64,000 nt of DNA from Bombella mellum (lineage in GTDB: Bacteria; Pseudomonadota; Alphaproteobacteria; Acetobacterales; Acetobacteraceae), in NCBI RefSeq assembly GCF_014048465.1, contig NZ_PDLY01000001.1, positions 1-64,000 of the forward strand, read 5' to 3'. The translations under genes were made by a program, and so were the position numbers. The notes beneath the pieces are model-generated. The model worked only from the letters and a program-made list of their open reading frames with translations, was not told where the DNA came from and ran no database searches. The number at the start of each line of letters is the position of its first letter. The stretch's first letter is position 1. Of this stretch, positions 1-8,195 are shown one piece after another.

Positions 1-440
1 ATGGTCATGTCACCGCTGTTCGTGGCGGTGTCGATGGTGCTGTTGGTTGCCGAGAAGGTGGCTCCCGCCTCGTTGGTGACAGCTCCAGCACTGCTCCTGA
101 GCAGGGTAGCTGTACTGACTGTCTGGGGTGAGTTGTCACTGACCTTGTTGATGATGTTGGCCAGGTTTGAGGAGGATGCGTTGAGCGTTCCGGTGCTGGT
201 CGTCGTTCCGAGGACCTGACCGCCGGTGATGTTGGCGGTTGCGGCATTGTCCAGCGTACCCTTGATGGTGCCGCTGAGGTTGAGCGTTCCCTTTTCATTG
301 GAGACGCTTTTTGTGACGGAGCTGTCCTTGCCGATGGTCATGGTACCGCTGTTCGTGGCGGTGTCGATGGTGCTGTTGGTTGCCGAGAAGGTGGCTCCCG
401 CCTCGTTGGTGACAGCTCCAGCACTGCTCCTGAGCAGGGT
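1..440 (-). repeat. In-frame direct repeat (333-bp period) in adhesin
   Basis: Bases 1-107 and 334-440 are almost identical (for example both contain accgctgttcgtggcggtg). The offset is 333 bp, exactly 111 codons, so the reading frame is kept. More copies may lie beyond the left edge. Such repeats allow length variation by recombination. Confidence 0.85.
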
Positions 441-908
441 TGCCGTACCGGCCTTGTTGCTGATGTCGGCCAGTGTGCCGCCATGAATAAGAAGGGTTCC
501 TAAATTCGTGGTGAGGCCAGTGACTGTGACTCTTCCTTGTTTGGAGTCTCCACTATCGAATAGTATCGATCCAGTATTATATATGCTTTTGTAAGATATT
601 ATTTGTCCAATGGAATTATAAGATACGCCATATACGGACAAGTTATCGTTATCAGTATAGACACCGGGAGTGCGATTACCTCCCTGTGAAGAGGACGTGT
701 CGTCAGCCTGGGCAGCCGTGGATGTAATGGAGAAGGAAGAGACGCTGGCCAGCAGTACGGCGAGGCCAGCAGAGGCCTTGAGATATTTTGAGCGGTTACG
801 TTTTTTGTTCAGCCCCGTGATGTGGCTGAGGGTGTGAAAGGCGGTCAGGCTGGCGTTGGTGGGCAGGGAAGACAAAACCGCATCATATGATGTGCGTTTT
901 TTTTTCAC
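1..908 (-). CDS. Exported repeat-rich adhesin/autotransporter, 5' part only
   Basis: About 302 codons are visible; the gene runs off the left edge. I start it at GTG 906-908, preceded by GAAAGG. The N-terminus has an extended signal peptide of the autotransporter type: MKKKRTSYDAVLSSLP, a further basic stretch (LNKKRNRSKY) near residue 34, a hydrophobic core (about 45-60) and an AQA cleavage site near residue 68. The mature part is rich in Ser, Thr, Gly, Asn and Ala (for example TNSGTMTIG, LNLSGTIKGTL), typical of beta-helical passenger domains. A 111-residue in-frame repeat is seen twice. The C-terminal translocator cannot be seen, so the secretion type (Va or other) is unresolved. Surface adhesion is an inference from architecture. 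Confidence 0.72.
   Translation of the reverse strand, partial: MKKKRTSYDAVLSSLPTNASLTAFHTLSHITGLNKKRNRSKYLKASAGLAVLLASVSSFSITSTAAQADDTSSSQGGNRTPGVYTDNDNLSVYGVSYNSIGQIISYKSIYNTGSILFDSGDSKQGRVTVTGLTTNLGTLLIHGGTLADISNKAGTATLLRSSAGAVTNEAGATFSATNSTIDTATNSGTMTIGKDSSVTKSVSNEKGTLNLSGTIKGTLDNAATANITGGQVLGTTTSTGTLNASSSNLANIINKVSDNSPQTVSTATLLRSSAGAVTNEAGATFSATNSTIDTATNSGDMT
897..905 (-). repeat. Nine-A homopolymer at codons 2-4 of adhesin
   Basis: On the minus strand the start GTG is followed directly by nine A residues (GTG AAA AAA AAA CGC). Gain or loss of one A would shift the adhesin frame right after initiation, so the tract could act as a slipped-strand phase-variation switch. This is inference from position and length only. 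Confidence 0.4.
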
Positions 909-1614
909 AGGTCGCGCCTTTCAGAGAAAAAATTTTGTGAGCGGTGCAGGAATATTGAACGGGTCCGAGGGGTGCGGACATTGCATCCACCTCGAGGTTT
1001 TCAACAGTTAAAAAATAAATAAAGTATGGTCAATGGCGAATTATCAATATATAAATTAAATGTGTATTTATTAAATTTATGTAAAATTGTTTTATGTAAT
1101 AAAAATTATGTAATGAGGTAAAGTTGATACAATTTTACGTTACTATTATGTAAAATAAGTAAATTTTTTGGGATTATGAAATATAGTATTATTTACGATT
1201 GATAATTTTTGTCTTTTATCCACGAAAAAATTAAAATTTAATATAATATTAATGATGATTATTTTTATTTTCCCACCATCCTGCTGTTTTTAATGAAGCT
1301 TTCAGCCTAGGGGAAAAATGGTTTCTCCTAATATCCATCATTTTCTTGTGATGAAATCTTCTGCTCTTGTCATGTAGATGAATCTTTTTTCTGTGAAAGA
1401 TTATTCTTATGGATTTTATGTTTCAGTGATGGCTCACCTTGAGCGTCAGGAGTGAGTATTCATGGTATTTCATGAAGTATTCAGTCTGAAATGGACGTGA
1501 TGTGGAATTTTTCCATCTATGGCATGGTTCCTGTCTTTTTCCTTTCTGAGAGACCGAATTCAGATTAGGGTCAGGGCATTTCTGGGGGTCATGGAGCCTG
1601 TCAGGGAGGGACAT
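909..1614. promoter_or_regulatory. AT-rich spacer between adhesin and isochorismatase-like gene
   Basis: About 700 bases without a convincing gene. From about 1010 to 1420 the sequence is strikingly AT-rich compared with the rest of the window. It contains four copies of TTATGTAA (starting at 1077, 1092, 1106 and 1146) and a perfect 10-bp inverted repeat, GTAAAATTGT at 1081-1090 and ACAATTTTAC at 1129-1138. Promoters of the two divergent genes should lie here, but I cannot pick a -35/-10 pair with confidence. Confidence 0.4.
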
Positions 1615-2205
1615 ATGGTGAATATTGAATCTGGTGGTGCCAGAACGGCTTTCATTTTCATGGATTTCCAGAATTACATTCTGAAGAATTTTCTGCCCCC
1701 TGAGACGGCGGAACAGGTCGTGGGCCGTGCCGGTGATGTGCTCGTAGCGGCCCGTAAGGCCGGATGCTTCATCATCCATGTGGCCGTGTGCTTCCGGCCG
1801 GGTTATCCGGAGATCAGCAGGCGTAACAGGATGTTCTCATGGATACGGGACAGTGACATGGCCCGGCCGGACAGCCATGACATCGCCATTGATGCCAGAC
1901 TGGCCCCGCAGCCGGAAGAACCCGTCGTGCAGAAACGGCGGATTGGAGCCTTCGGTGGTACGGATCTCGACATGATCCTGCGTGCCAGAGGCGTGGAAAG
2001 GCTTTTCCTGTCCGGAGTGGCCACGTCCCATGTCGTGCTGACGACCTTCAATCAGGCGTTCGATCTTGATTACGATCTCACGGTCATTCACGATGCCTGT
2101 GCCGATGGTGATGAAACGGCCCATGCCTTTCTGACGGAAACATTCTTCCCCAAACTTGGAGGAGTCCGGTCGTCCCGTGACGTGCTGGCGACACTGGAAG
2201 ACTGA
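1615..2205 (+). CDS. Isochorismatase-fold hydrolase, non-cysteine type
   Basis: 196 residues. I start at ATG 1615 because GGGAGGG lies just upstream; an in-frame ATG at 1519 would add 32 poorly conserved residues. The fold is recognised from FIFMDFQNYI (catalytic-site Asp), VVQKRRIGAF (Lys) and the loop GVATSHVVLTTFNQAF. In cysteine hydrolases such as nicotinamidases the loop reads GVxTxxCV. Here the Cys position is Val, as in EntB/PhzD-type and several uncharacterised members, so ordinary Cys nucleophile chemistry is unlikely. The substrate is unknown. The gene is convergent with the downstream LysR gene and has no biosynthetic neighbours. Confidence 0.75.
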   Translation: MVNIESGGARTAFIFMDFQNYILKNFLPPETAEQVVGRAGDVLVAARKAGCFIIHVAVCFRPGYPEISRRNRMFSWIRDSDMARPDSHDIAIDARLAPQPEEPVVQKRRIGAFGGTDLDMILRARGVERLFLSGVATSHVVLTTFNQAFDLDYDLTVIHDACADGDETAHAFLTETFFPKLGGVRSSRDVLATLED

Positions 2206-2227
2206 CCGAGCCAGTGGCTAGGCAGGA

Positions 2228-3115
2228 TCAGGGTATGCTCGTTTGCAGCCAGGCCTCTTCAGCCTTGTTCAGGGGGCTGTTGCGGCGGACGGCGAGTGAA
2301 ATGGTGATGCGGATGGTCGGGTCCTGCAACGGGCAGCAGTACAGCCCGTCATTCTGGGCCGGATTGTGGAAGGCCGCCGGAATGATGGTGACGCCGACAC
2401 CTGCCTGAACCATGGTCAGCAGGAGGGTCGTGTCGCCCGTGCGCCCGGTGACATGGGGCGTGGCTCCGTGACTGGCAAAGGCCTCCGAGATGAAACGGTT
2501 TATTTTGAAGTTCTCATTCATGAGGACGAGCTTCTCATCCAGAATGTCCGTGAAGGAGCAGCTCTCCCGGCCTGCGAGCCGGTGTGAGTCGGCCATCAGC
2601 AGGCAGAGTTCCGCCTCCGCAAAGGGGATGGTGCGCAGCTGCCTGTTCTGGACAGGCCCTATGAGGGCGGCGATGTTCGTGTGATGGCCGAGAAGCTGGG
2701 CCACCAGCCTGTCGGAGGGATGTTCCTCGATGTTCAGCACGACATCGGGATAGAGGCTGCAGAACTGCCGGATGATGGGACGGAAATAGATCGCCCCCAG
2801 TATGGGCGGGAGTGCCAGATGGACCGTCCCCTTCAGGGGGCCTGAATCATCCGCCATCGCCCGGTGGAGATTCTGCTCAGCTTCAAGCAGACGCTCGGCA
2901 TGAAGGAAGAATGTCTTCCCTTTCTCCGTCAGGGTGACGGTCTTGTGGGACCGTTCGAAAAGGCGGACGTCCAGTTTGTTTTCCAGAGAGCGTATGCCCA
3001 TGCTCAGGGAAGGCTGGCTGATGTGCAGCTGGTCACTCGCACGGCTGAAGCTGCCCTGTGTGGCAACGGCCATGAAATAGTGGAGTTCCCGAAGGGTCAG
3101 CTGGGGGTAAGGCAT
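2228..3115 (-). CDS. LysR-family transcriptional regulator
   Basis: 295 residues from the ATG at 3115, chosen because the family usually begins a few residues before the helix-turn-helix (here LTLRELHYFMAVATQGSFSR); a GTG/ATG-type start at 3157 would add 14 residues. The winged helix spans about residues 5-64 (ASDQLHISQPSLSMGIRSLE), followed by a periplasmic-binding-protein-like effector domain. The gene is transcribed away from the adjacent 2-oxoacid decarboxylase with a short shared intergenic region. By the usual LysR arrangement it probably controls that gene and itself. The inducer cannot be read from the sequence. No good ribosome-binding site is visible at either start. Confidence 0.85.
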   Translation of the reverse strand: MPYPQLTLRELHYFMAVATQGSFSRASDQLHISQPSLSMGIRSLENKLDVRLFERSHKTVTLTEKGKTFFLHAERLLEAEQNLHRAMADDSGPLKGTVHLALPPILGAIYFRPIIRQFCSLYPDVVLNIEEHPSDRLVAQLLGHHTNIAALIGPVQNRQLRTIPFAEAELCLLMADSHRLAGRESCSFTDILDEKLVLMNENFKINRFISEAFASHGATPHVTGRTGDTTLLLTMVQAGVGVTIIPAAFHNPAQNDGLYCCPLQDPTIRITISLAVRRNSPLNKAEEAWLQTSIP

Positions 3116-3141
3116 AGGGAAAAGACTATGTTCTGTATAGG

Positions 3142-3160
3142 AATATAATATTATCATATT
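3142..3160. promoter_or_regulatory. Candidate LysR operator in divergent intergenic region
   Basis: AATATAATATTATCATATT contains a perfect ATAATATTAT palindrome (3145-3154) and outer AATAT/ATATT arms, in an AT-rich stretch between the LysR gene and the decarboxylase. Position and symmetry suit a LysR site, but the low complexity makes this weak. Confidence 0.3.
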
Positions 3161-3228
3161 GAAGGCTGGCTGGATAGGCTTTCCTCAGAGGCACGGACTG
3201 ACGTGCCGATGATGAAAGGAGCAATACG

Positions 3229-4866
3229 ATGGCAAAGGTTGTCGATTATCTTCTGGACCAGCTTTCCCGGTTGGGTGTGGAGCATGTTTTCGGTGTCCCG
3301 GGTGACTATGCCTTCCCGATCAATGACGCCATCACGGCCAGGGCGGACATGCGCTGGATTGGCTGCTCCAACGAACTGAATGCCGCCTATGCGGCCGATG
3401 GCTACGCCCGCATACGGGGGATTGCGGCCCTGAACACGACCTATGGCGTTGGCGAGCTGAGTGCCATGAACGGCGTTGCCGGGGCATATGCGGAGCATCT
3501 GCCGGTCATCCATCTGGTTGGTCTGCCCAAGCGGGCCGTGCTGGATGAAAAGCGGCTTGTGCATCATACCCTGGGCAACGGGCAGACCACGGCCTTTTAT
3601 GATGCTGCCGGTCATGTCGTCTGTGCCCGCACCATTCTGGATGGACAGAACTGTGTGCAGGAGCTGGAGCGTGTCCTGACCACGCTGCGTCGGGAGCGGC
3701 GGCCGGTCTATGTCGGCATTCCGTCCGATGCGGCTCATGATGACGTGGTCATGCCTGATGGTGACATGTCCCTCCCGGAAGAGCGGAGCGGGAAACAGGC
3801 CGCCATCGTGGCACGGCGCATCATGGCCGAGCTGGAACGCAGCGGGTCTCCCTGTGTCCTGCCGGGCATCCTGACGGCCCGGTTTGGCTGCCGGGAGGCG
3901 ATGAGACGGTTCCTCAGCCGTTCCGGCCTGCCCCATGCCACCATGTTCATGGACAAGGGCGTGGTGGATGAACAGGCTGAAGGATTCGTGGGGATGTATG
4001 GCGGGCATCTCGTGCAGGAAGATGTCGCCGGATTTGTGGAGCAGGCCGATCTCGTCCTGACGCTGGGTGCAGAGATGACGGATTTCAACACCGGGCTTTT
4101 CACCCAGAAGCTGGACCCGGAACGCATCATCAGTGTCATGGCGCATGAGGTGCGTTTTGGTGATGGTGCCATTCATGCCGTCGATCTGGCCGACGTCATC
4201 GAAGCCCTTGCCGATCTGGCCGATACCGTGTCCTGTCCCGCCGGTCCCGGCTATTTGGGGACGGAACTGCCCCCTCGGCAGGCTGATGAAGGGGATGATG
4301 GGGTAATCAGAACCCACACTTTCTATGCCGCCATACGGGATCATCTCCGGGCCGGGGATATCGTCGTGAGTGAGACGGGAACAGTCGCCATGGGCATGGG
4401 CTTTGTCCGTCTGCCCGAAGGGGTCGACTATGAGGAGCAGAGCCTGTGGGGTTCCATCGGCTGGGCCACACCGGCGGCGTTCGGCATGGCCATCGCAGCC
4501 CCTCACAAGCGGATTATCCTGCTGACTGGTGAGGGGTCACATCAGCTGACGGTACAGGCTCTTGGTGAGTTTGCCCGTTTTGACTGTCATCCGCTCATTC
4601 TTGTCCTGAACAATGGTGGCTATCTGATCGAGCGTCTGCTGTGTGATGACGGGGAACGTTATTACAATGACATTGCCAGCTGGGATTACACGGCTCTGGC
4701 CCGTGGGTTCGGCGGCAAGGACTGGCAGTGTGAGCGCATCAGCACGCCCAAGGCACTGCGTCAGGCTCTGGATGCTGTCAGGCCGGGGCAGGGTACCTAT
4801 CTGGAGGTCGCCGCACCCCGCTATGATGCCCCCGTCATGGCCGAGGCTCTGGGCGAGAAGCAGTAA
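3229..4866 (+). CDS. ThDP-dependent 2-oxoacid (pyruvate/indolepyruvate) decarboxylase
   Basis: 545 residues, the normal length for pyruvate and indolepyruvate decarboxylases; AGGAG lies 8 nt before the ATG. The catalytic set is intact: D26 in VPGDYAFPIND, E49 in CSNELNAAYAADGYAR and the H112-H113 pair in LVHHTLGNG, matching Zymomonas PDC D27/E50/H113/H114. The cofactor motif near residue 434 is GEGSHQLT followed by LVLNNGGYLIE, so the usual Mg-binding Asp of GDG is Glu. The enzyme would decarboxylate a 2-oxoacid non-oxidatively to an aldehyde in the cytoplasm. Pyruvate to acetaldehyde is likely in an acetic acid bacterium, but aromatic substrates are possible. The divergent LysR gene is its likely regulator. 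Confidence 0.88.
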   Translation: MAKVVDYLLDQLSRLGVEHVFGVPGDYAFPINDAITARADMRWIGCSNELNAAYAADGYARIRGIAALNTTYGVGELSAMNGVAGAYAEHLPVIHLVGLPKRAVLDEKRLVHHTLGNGQTTAFYDAAGHVVCARTILDGQNCVQELERVLTTLRRERRPVYVGIPSDAAHDDVVMPDGDMSLPEERSGKQAAIVARRIMAELERSGSPCVLPGILTARFGCREAMRRFLSRSGLPHATMFMDKGVVDEQAEGFVGMYGGHLVQEDVAGFVEQADLVLTLGAEMTDFNTGLFTQKLDPERIISVMAHEVRFGDGAIHAVDLADVIEALADLADTVSCPAGPGYLGTELPPRQADEGDDGVIRTHTFYAAIRDHLRAGDIVVSETGTVAMGMGFVRLPEGVDYEEQSLWGSIGWATPAAFGMAIAAPHKRIILLTGEGSHQLTVQALGEFARFDCHPLILVLNNGGYLIERLLCDDGERYYNDIASWDYTALARGFGGKDWQCERISTPKALRQALDAVRPGQGTYLEVAAPRYDAPVMAEALGEKQ

Positions 4867-4887
4867 GGTCTTGCTCTGAAACCGGGT

Positions 4888-4916
4888 GGGCAGGCGCATT
4901 CCGTGTCTGCCTGCCC
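4888..4916. terminator. Hairpin downstream of the decarboxylase gene
   Basis: GGGCAGGC (4888-4895) and GCCTGCCC (4909-4916) form a perfect 8-bp stem with a 13-nt loop. No U-run follows, so it may only be a transcript-stabilising or weak terminator structure. Confidence 0.35.
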
Positions 4917-4994
4917 AAGGGAAGAACGGTGCGTCAGTATGATGTGCGGGAGATGCCCGTCAGGCCAGATGGTCCGGATTTTTCATGAAGTATC

Positions 4995-5070
4995 TGGCGT
5001 CCCGTACGGGATTCGAACCCGTGTTGCCGCCGTGAGAGGGCGGTGTCCTAGGCCTCTAGACGAACGGGAC
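4995..5070 (-). tRNA. tRNA-Glu, anticodon CUC
   Basis: 76 nt including an encoded CCA. The acceptor arms GTCCCGT and ACGGGAC pair over 7 bp, with discriminator G. The T-loop reads GGTTCGAATCC, and the anticodon arm is CCGCC-CTCTCAC-GGCGG, with T33, anticodon CTC and A37. It reads GAG codons. It stands alone between the decarboxylase and the HIT gene. Confidence 0.96.
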
Positions 5071-5159
5071 TAAAGGCGTGAGCCTTCTCTAGAGGGAACG
5101 GCGGGGAAGTGCAAGAGGGAAAGCGTGCTTTTGTAAAAAAACGTTTCCCGTTTCTTCAT

Positions 5160-5190
5160 CTGGAACAGTTTCCTGGGGAAACTGTTCCAG
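5160..5190 (-). terminator. Perfect 14-bp hairpin downstream of HIT gene
   Basis: CTGGAACAGTTTCC (5160-5173) pairs perfectly with GGAAACTGTTCCAG (5177-5190) around a 3-nt loop. In minus-strand direction it lies just beyond the HIT stop codon and before the tRNA. A T-run appears only about 20 nt further on, so it is an atypical intrinsic terminator for the his-HIT operon. Confidence 0.6.
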
Positions 5191-5203
5191 ATCACGGGCC
5201 GTC

Positions 5204-5584
5204 TCACCGGTCGGACGACAGGATGGGGCCGAGTGCCCGGCCACCCAGAAGATGGACATGGAAATGCGGCACTTCCTGCCCGCTGTCACGGCCGACATTG
5301 CTGATGAGGCGGAACCCGCTGGGGATGAGGGACTGCTCGGCGGAAATCTGGTCCACCAGTTTCCAGAAATCCAGGATCTCCTCATCACTCGCACGGGACG
5401 TGAAATCGTGCAGGTCCGTATAGGCTCCCCGGGGGATCACCAGCACATGGATCGGGGCGAGGGGGGAGATGTCGTAAAAGGCGAAGGAATGCTTGCTGTC
5501 GCAGACACGTTCGGCGGGGATGTCTCCCCGTAGTATCCTGGCGAAGACATTGTTGGGATCGTAGGCGGGCGTAGTGGTCGGCAT
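5204..5584 (-). CDS. HIT-family (HINT-type) nucleotide hydrolase/transferase
   Basis: 126 residues. The family signature HFHVHLLGG near the C-terminus (residues about 106-114) is the histidine triad HxHxHxx, and the N-terminal block NVFARILRGDIPAERV is typical of HINT proteins. These homodimeric cytoplasmic enzymes hydrolyse AMP-lysine and other nucleoside phosphoramidates. GGAGGAACCC precedes the ATG. The gene follows hisE by 90 nt on the same strand and probably belongs to the end of the his operon; hisE-HIT neighbours are common in Alphaproteobacteria. Its physiological substrate is unknown. Confidence 0.92.
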   Translation of the reverse strand: MPTTTPAYDPNNVFARILRGDIPAERVCDSKHSFAFYDISPLAPIHVLVIPRGAYTDLHDFTSRASDEEILDFWKLVDQISAEQSLIPSGFRLISNVGRDSGQEVPHFHVHLLGGRALGPILSSDR

Positions 5585-5674
5585 GAGATGGGTTCCTCCT
5601 CTTCCTTCATGATTGGGGAGTGGGGTGGGGCCACGTCAAGGGACGGGAAGGCAACCCACCCATGAGCCGTGCTT

Positions 5675-6034
5675 TCAGAAGGCCGGTTTCGGGCGGGAGG
5701 CTTTCTCCTCGATGCCGCTGGTGCCCTCGCGGCGTTCCAGTTCGGCCCAGACATCCGCCGGGTCGATGCCCGCATCAACCCACATCACGATCAGATGATA
5801 GAGGACATCCGCACTTTCGCTGATGAGACCATGCCGGTCGCCCTTGATGGCTTCGATGACACATTCGACGGCTTCCTCGCCGAACTTCTGGGCAATCTTG
5901 CTCCGGCCCCGGGCCATGAGGCGGGCCGAATGGCTGATGGACGGTGAGGCACCCTTGCGGGCCATGACCGTATGGTAGAGCCGTTCCAGAACGTCCCTGC
6001 GGTTCTCACGGGGGGAAATGGTATCCTGGGGCAT
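5675..6034 (-). CDS. hisE: Phosphoribosyl-ATP pyrophosphatase
   Basis: 119 residues. Second step of histidine synthesis: hydrolysis of phosphoribosyl-ATP to phosphoribosyl-AMP and pyrophosphate. The all-alpha MazG-like fold shows the metal-binding motif [12 protein letters not shown] and the second acidic motif [14 protein letters not shown] start at ATG 6034, which has AAGGA upstream; the in-frame ATG at 6055 (126 residues) is possible. Stand-alone HisE is normal in Alphaproteobacteria, where HisI is a separate gene; no hisI lies in this window. It follows hisF with a gap of about 28 nt. Confidence 0.95.
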   Translation of the reverse strand: MPQDTISPRENRRDVLERLYHTVMARKGASPSISHSARLMARGRSKIAQKFGEEAVECVIEAIKGDRHGLISESADVLYHLIVMWVDAGIDPADVWAELERREGTSGIEEKASRPKPAF

Positions 6035-6062
6035 ATGTTTCCTGTCCTTTGTCATGCCGTCT

Positions 6063-6824
6063 CTAGCGGCCCAGCCTGACGGGCAGCCGGGCGTCATGCA
6101 GGGCCTGCTTGACCTCGTCGATCCTGAACTGGCCGAAATGGAAGACGCTGGCGGCCAGCAGCCCGCTGGCTCCTGCCCGGGCACCCTCCACGAAATGGGC
6201 CAGCTCCCCCACACCACCGGAGGCGATGACGGGAATGGAGACACGTTCGCAGACGGTCTTCAGCAGATCAAGGTCAAAGCCGGAGCGTGTGCCGTCACGG
6301 TCCATGCTGGTGAGCAGGATTTCTCCGGCTCCCCGTGCGGCCATCTGCTCGGCCCAGTCGACGACATCAAGGCCGGTCGGTTCACGTCCGCCCTTGGCAT
6401 AGACTTCCCACCCGCCATGCCCGTTGGAGCGGGCATCCATCGCCACGACGACGCACTGGCTGCCAAACCGTTCTGCTGCCTCGTTGATGAGGTCCGGCGT
6501 GCGGATGGCGGCGGAGTTGATGGCGCACTTGTCGGCTCCGCTCAGCAGCAGCCGGCGGATGTCCGCACAGCTCCGCACGCCACCACCAACGGTGAGAGGC
6601 AGGCGGACCTCGGCGGCGGTACGTTCGACGACGTCAAGGATGGTGTCCCGATTGTCCGAGCTGGCCGTGATGTCCAGAAAGGTCAGCTCGTCTGCCCCGG
6701 CGGCATCATAAAGGCGGGCCTGTTCCACCGGGTCCCCGGCATCCCGCAGGGAGACGAAATTGACCCCCTTGACGACCCGGCCGTCACGGACATCGAGACA
6801 GGGGATGACACGCAGTTTCAGCAT
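6063..6824 (-). CDS. hisF: Imidazole glycerol phosphate synthase, cyclase subunit
   Basis: 253 residues, a full-length (beta-alpha)8 barrel. It uses ammonia delivered by HisH to convert PRFAR to imidazole glycerol phosphate and AICAR. Catalytic D11 ([10 protein letters not shown]) and D130 ([11 protein letters not shown]) are present, as are the phosphate-binding loops VGGGVRS and ASGGVGEL. The start codon overlaps the end of the GNAT-hisA gene by 7 nt (ATGCTGA), which indicates translational coupling. The HisH partner lies two genes upstream in the same operon. Confidence 0.97.
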   Translation of the reverse strand: MLKLRVIPCLDVRDGRVVKGVNFVSLRDAGDPVEQARLYDAAGADELTFLDITASSDNRDTILDVVERTAAEVRLPLTVGGGVRSCADIRRLLLSGADKCAINSAAIRTPDLINEAAERFGSQCVVVAMDARSNGHGGWEVYAKGGREPTGLDVVDWAEQMAARGAGEILLTSMDRDGTRSGFDLDLLKTVCERVSIPVIASGGVGELAHFVEGARAGASGLLAASVFHFGQFRIDEVKQALHDARLPVRLGR

Positions 6825-8182
6825 GATCCCTCCAGTACGGCCAGAGCCTCCGGCAGGCTGATGCGGCCATCATACAGGGCACGTCCCACGATCACGCCGG
6901 TGATGCCGGGTGTTTCATCGGCGGCCTGACGCAGGGCATGGAGATGGTCCAGCGTGCCCACGCCGCCGCTGGCGATGACGGGGATGGAGACATGGCGGGC
7001 CAGCTCGACCGTCTGCTCGATGTCTAGCCCTTCCAGCATGCCGTCACGGGTGATCTCGGTGAAGATGATTCCGGCGACGCCTGCCTCTTCCATCCGGCGG
7101 GCGAGGTCGGTGGTGGTCAGTTCGGACACCTCCGCCCAGCCCTCGGTGGCGACACGGCCTTTCCGGGCGTCGATTCCGGCGATCACGCGGCCCGGCCAGG
7201 CACGGGCGGCCTGCCGGACGAGGCCGGGGTCCTTCACGGCGGCAGAGCCAAGGATGACCCGGCTGACACCGGCTTCCAGCCAGCGTTCGATGGTTTTCAT
7301 GTCCCGCAGGCCCCCGCCGAGCTGGATGGGCAGGGAGGTGTTGGCGATGATGTCCTCCACGGCCTTCACGTTGGCGGACTGGCCCGCAAAGGCTCCGTCC
7401 AGATCGACGATGTGGAGGTGACGGCATCCGGCCTGTTCGAAGAGCTTGGCCTGGGCGGGCGGATTGTCGGAATAATGGGTGGCCTCGCTCATGTCGCCCT
7501 GCCGCAGGCGGACGCAGGCTCCCCCCTTGAGGTCGATGGCCGGGTAGAGGGTCAGCGGCTTGCCGACAGGGCCGCCCGGTGCGGGGCCATGGTGTGGCAC
7601 GGAGAGCGGCGTGCTGACTGGCTGCCACTGCATGGCTTTTTCTTCAGGGACAAGGAGTTTTGAGAAGAATAATCCGCGCACTGTCCGGTCTCCGATTCGT
7701 GCAAAATAGGGGTGTGTGCCCCAGTGGGTGAAACCAAGTGAGGTGAGGAGGGTGACGGCCTCGGGCAGCGTCTCACGCACACGGCAGTCCAGTACCTTGG
7801 CACCACGGGACTGCGCCCGTGTGATGATGGCGTCCATGAGCAGATTGCCCAGCCCCTTGCTCCGCTCGTAGGGAACGATGAAAAAGGCGGTGATGGTGGC
7901 ACTCGTGCCATATGTCTCGGAGCGGCTGGCGGCATGGGCCAGCACGGCCGCTCCACAGATGCTGCCATCCGGTGCCCGGACGATGAAAACGTCACGTTCG
8001 GGGACCAGGAGAAGACCTTCGAAGAACCGCCGCAGGACGCCACTTTCGGGCGGCGTGTGCCAGTCGAAGACGCCTTCGGCCAGAATGGCGGCCACGGTGC
8101 TTTCCATCAGGCTTTCGAGGTCGTCATCGCAGATGGTGTGTTCCAGCCGTTCTGCCCGGTAACTGCCGGAAGACTGGGTCAT
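6818..8182 (-). CDS. hisA: Fused GNAT acetyltransferase - HisA isomerase
   Basis: 454 residues in one uninterrupted frame. Residues about 1-178 are a GNAT N-acetyltransferase domain, with the acetyl-CoA loop [17 protein letters not shown] (about 103-119) and [11 protein letters not shown] near its end. After a Pro/Gly-rich linker (about 185-208), residues 210-454 are a complete HisA isomerase barrel: [11 protein letters not shown] with D217, GIDARKG with D338, and GGG/SGG phosphate loops. HisA isomerises ProFAR to PRFAR. The acetyltransferase substrate is unknown. An internal ATG at 7633 could release a separate HisA, but only a weak ribosome-binding site precedes it. The gene lies 13 nt after hisH and overlaps hisF by 7 nt. 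Confidence 0.9.
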   Translation of the reverse strand: MTQSSGSYRAERLEHTICDDDLESLMESTVAAILAEGVFDWHTPPESGVLRRFFEGLLLVPERDVFIVRAPDGSICGAAVLAHAASRSETYGTSATITAFFIVPYERSKGLGNLLMDAIITRAQSRGAKVLDCRVRETLPEAVTLLTSLGFTHWGTHPYFARIGDRTVRGLFFSKLLVPEEKAMQWQPVSTPLSVPHHGPAPGGPVGKPLTLYPAIDLKGGACVRLRQGDMSEATHYSDNPPAQAKLFEQAGCRHLHIVDLDGAFAGQSANVKAVEDIIANTSLPIQLGGGLRDMKTIERWLEAGVSRVILGSAAVKDPGLVRQAARAWPGRVIAGIDARKGRVATEGWAEVSELTTTDLARRMEEAGVAGIIFTEITRDGMLEGLDIEQTVELARHVSIPVIASGGVGTLDHLHALRQAADETPGITGVIVGRALYDGRISLPEALAVLEGSC

Positions 8183-8195
8183 GGCCGTACCTGCA

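Noticed and set aside
1423-1779. 118-codon minus-strand frame overlapping the isochorismatase-like gene
   Set aside because: No ribosome-binding site or domain; the plus-strand gene has motif support.
3154-4506. 450-codon minus-strand open frame opposite the decarboxylase gene
   Set aside because: Lies antisense to a fully conserved gene; its His/Gly/Arg-rich sequence has no domain signature and is a shadow of GC-rich codon use.
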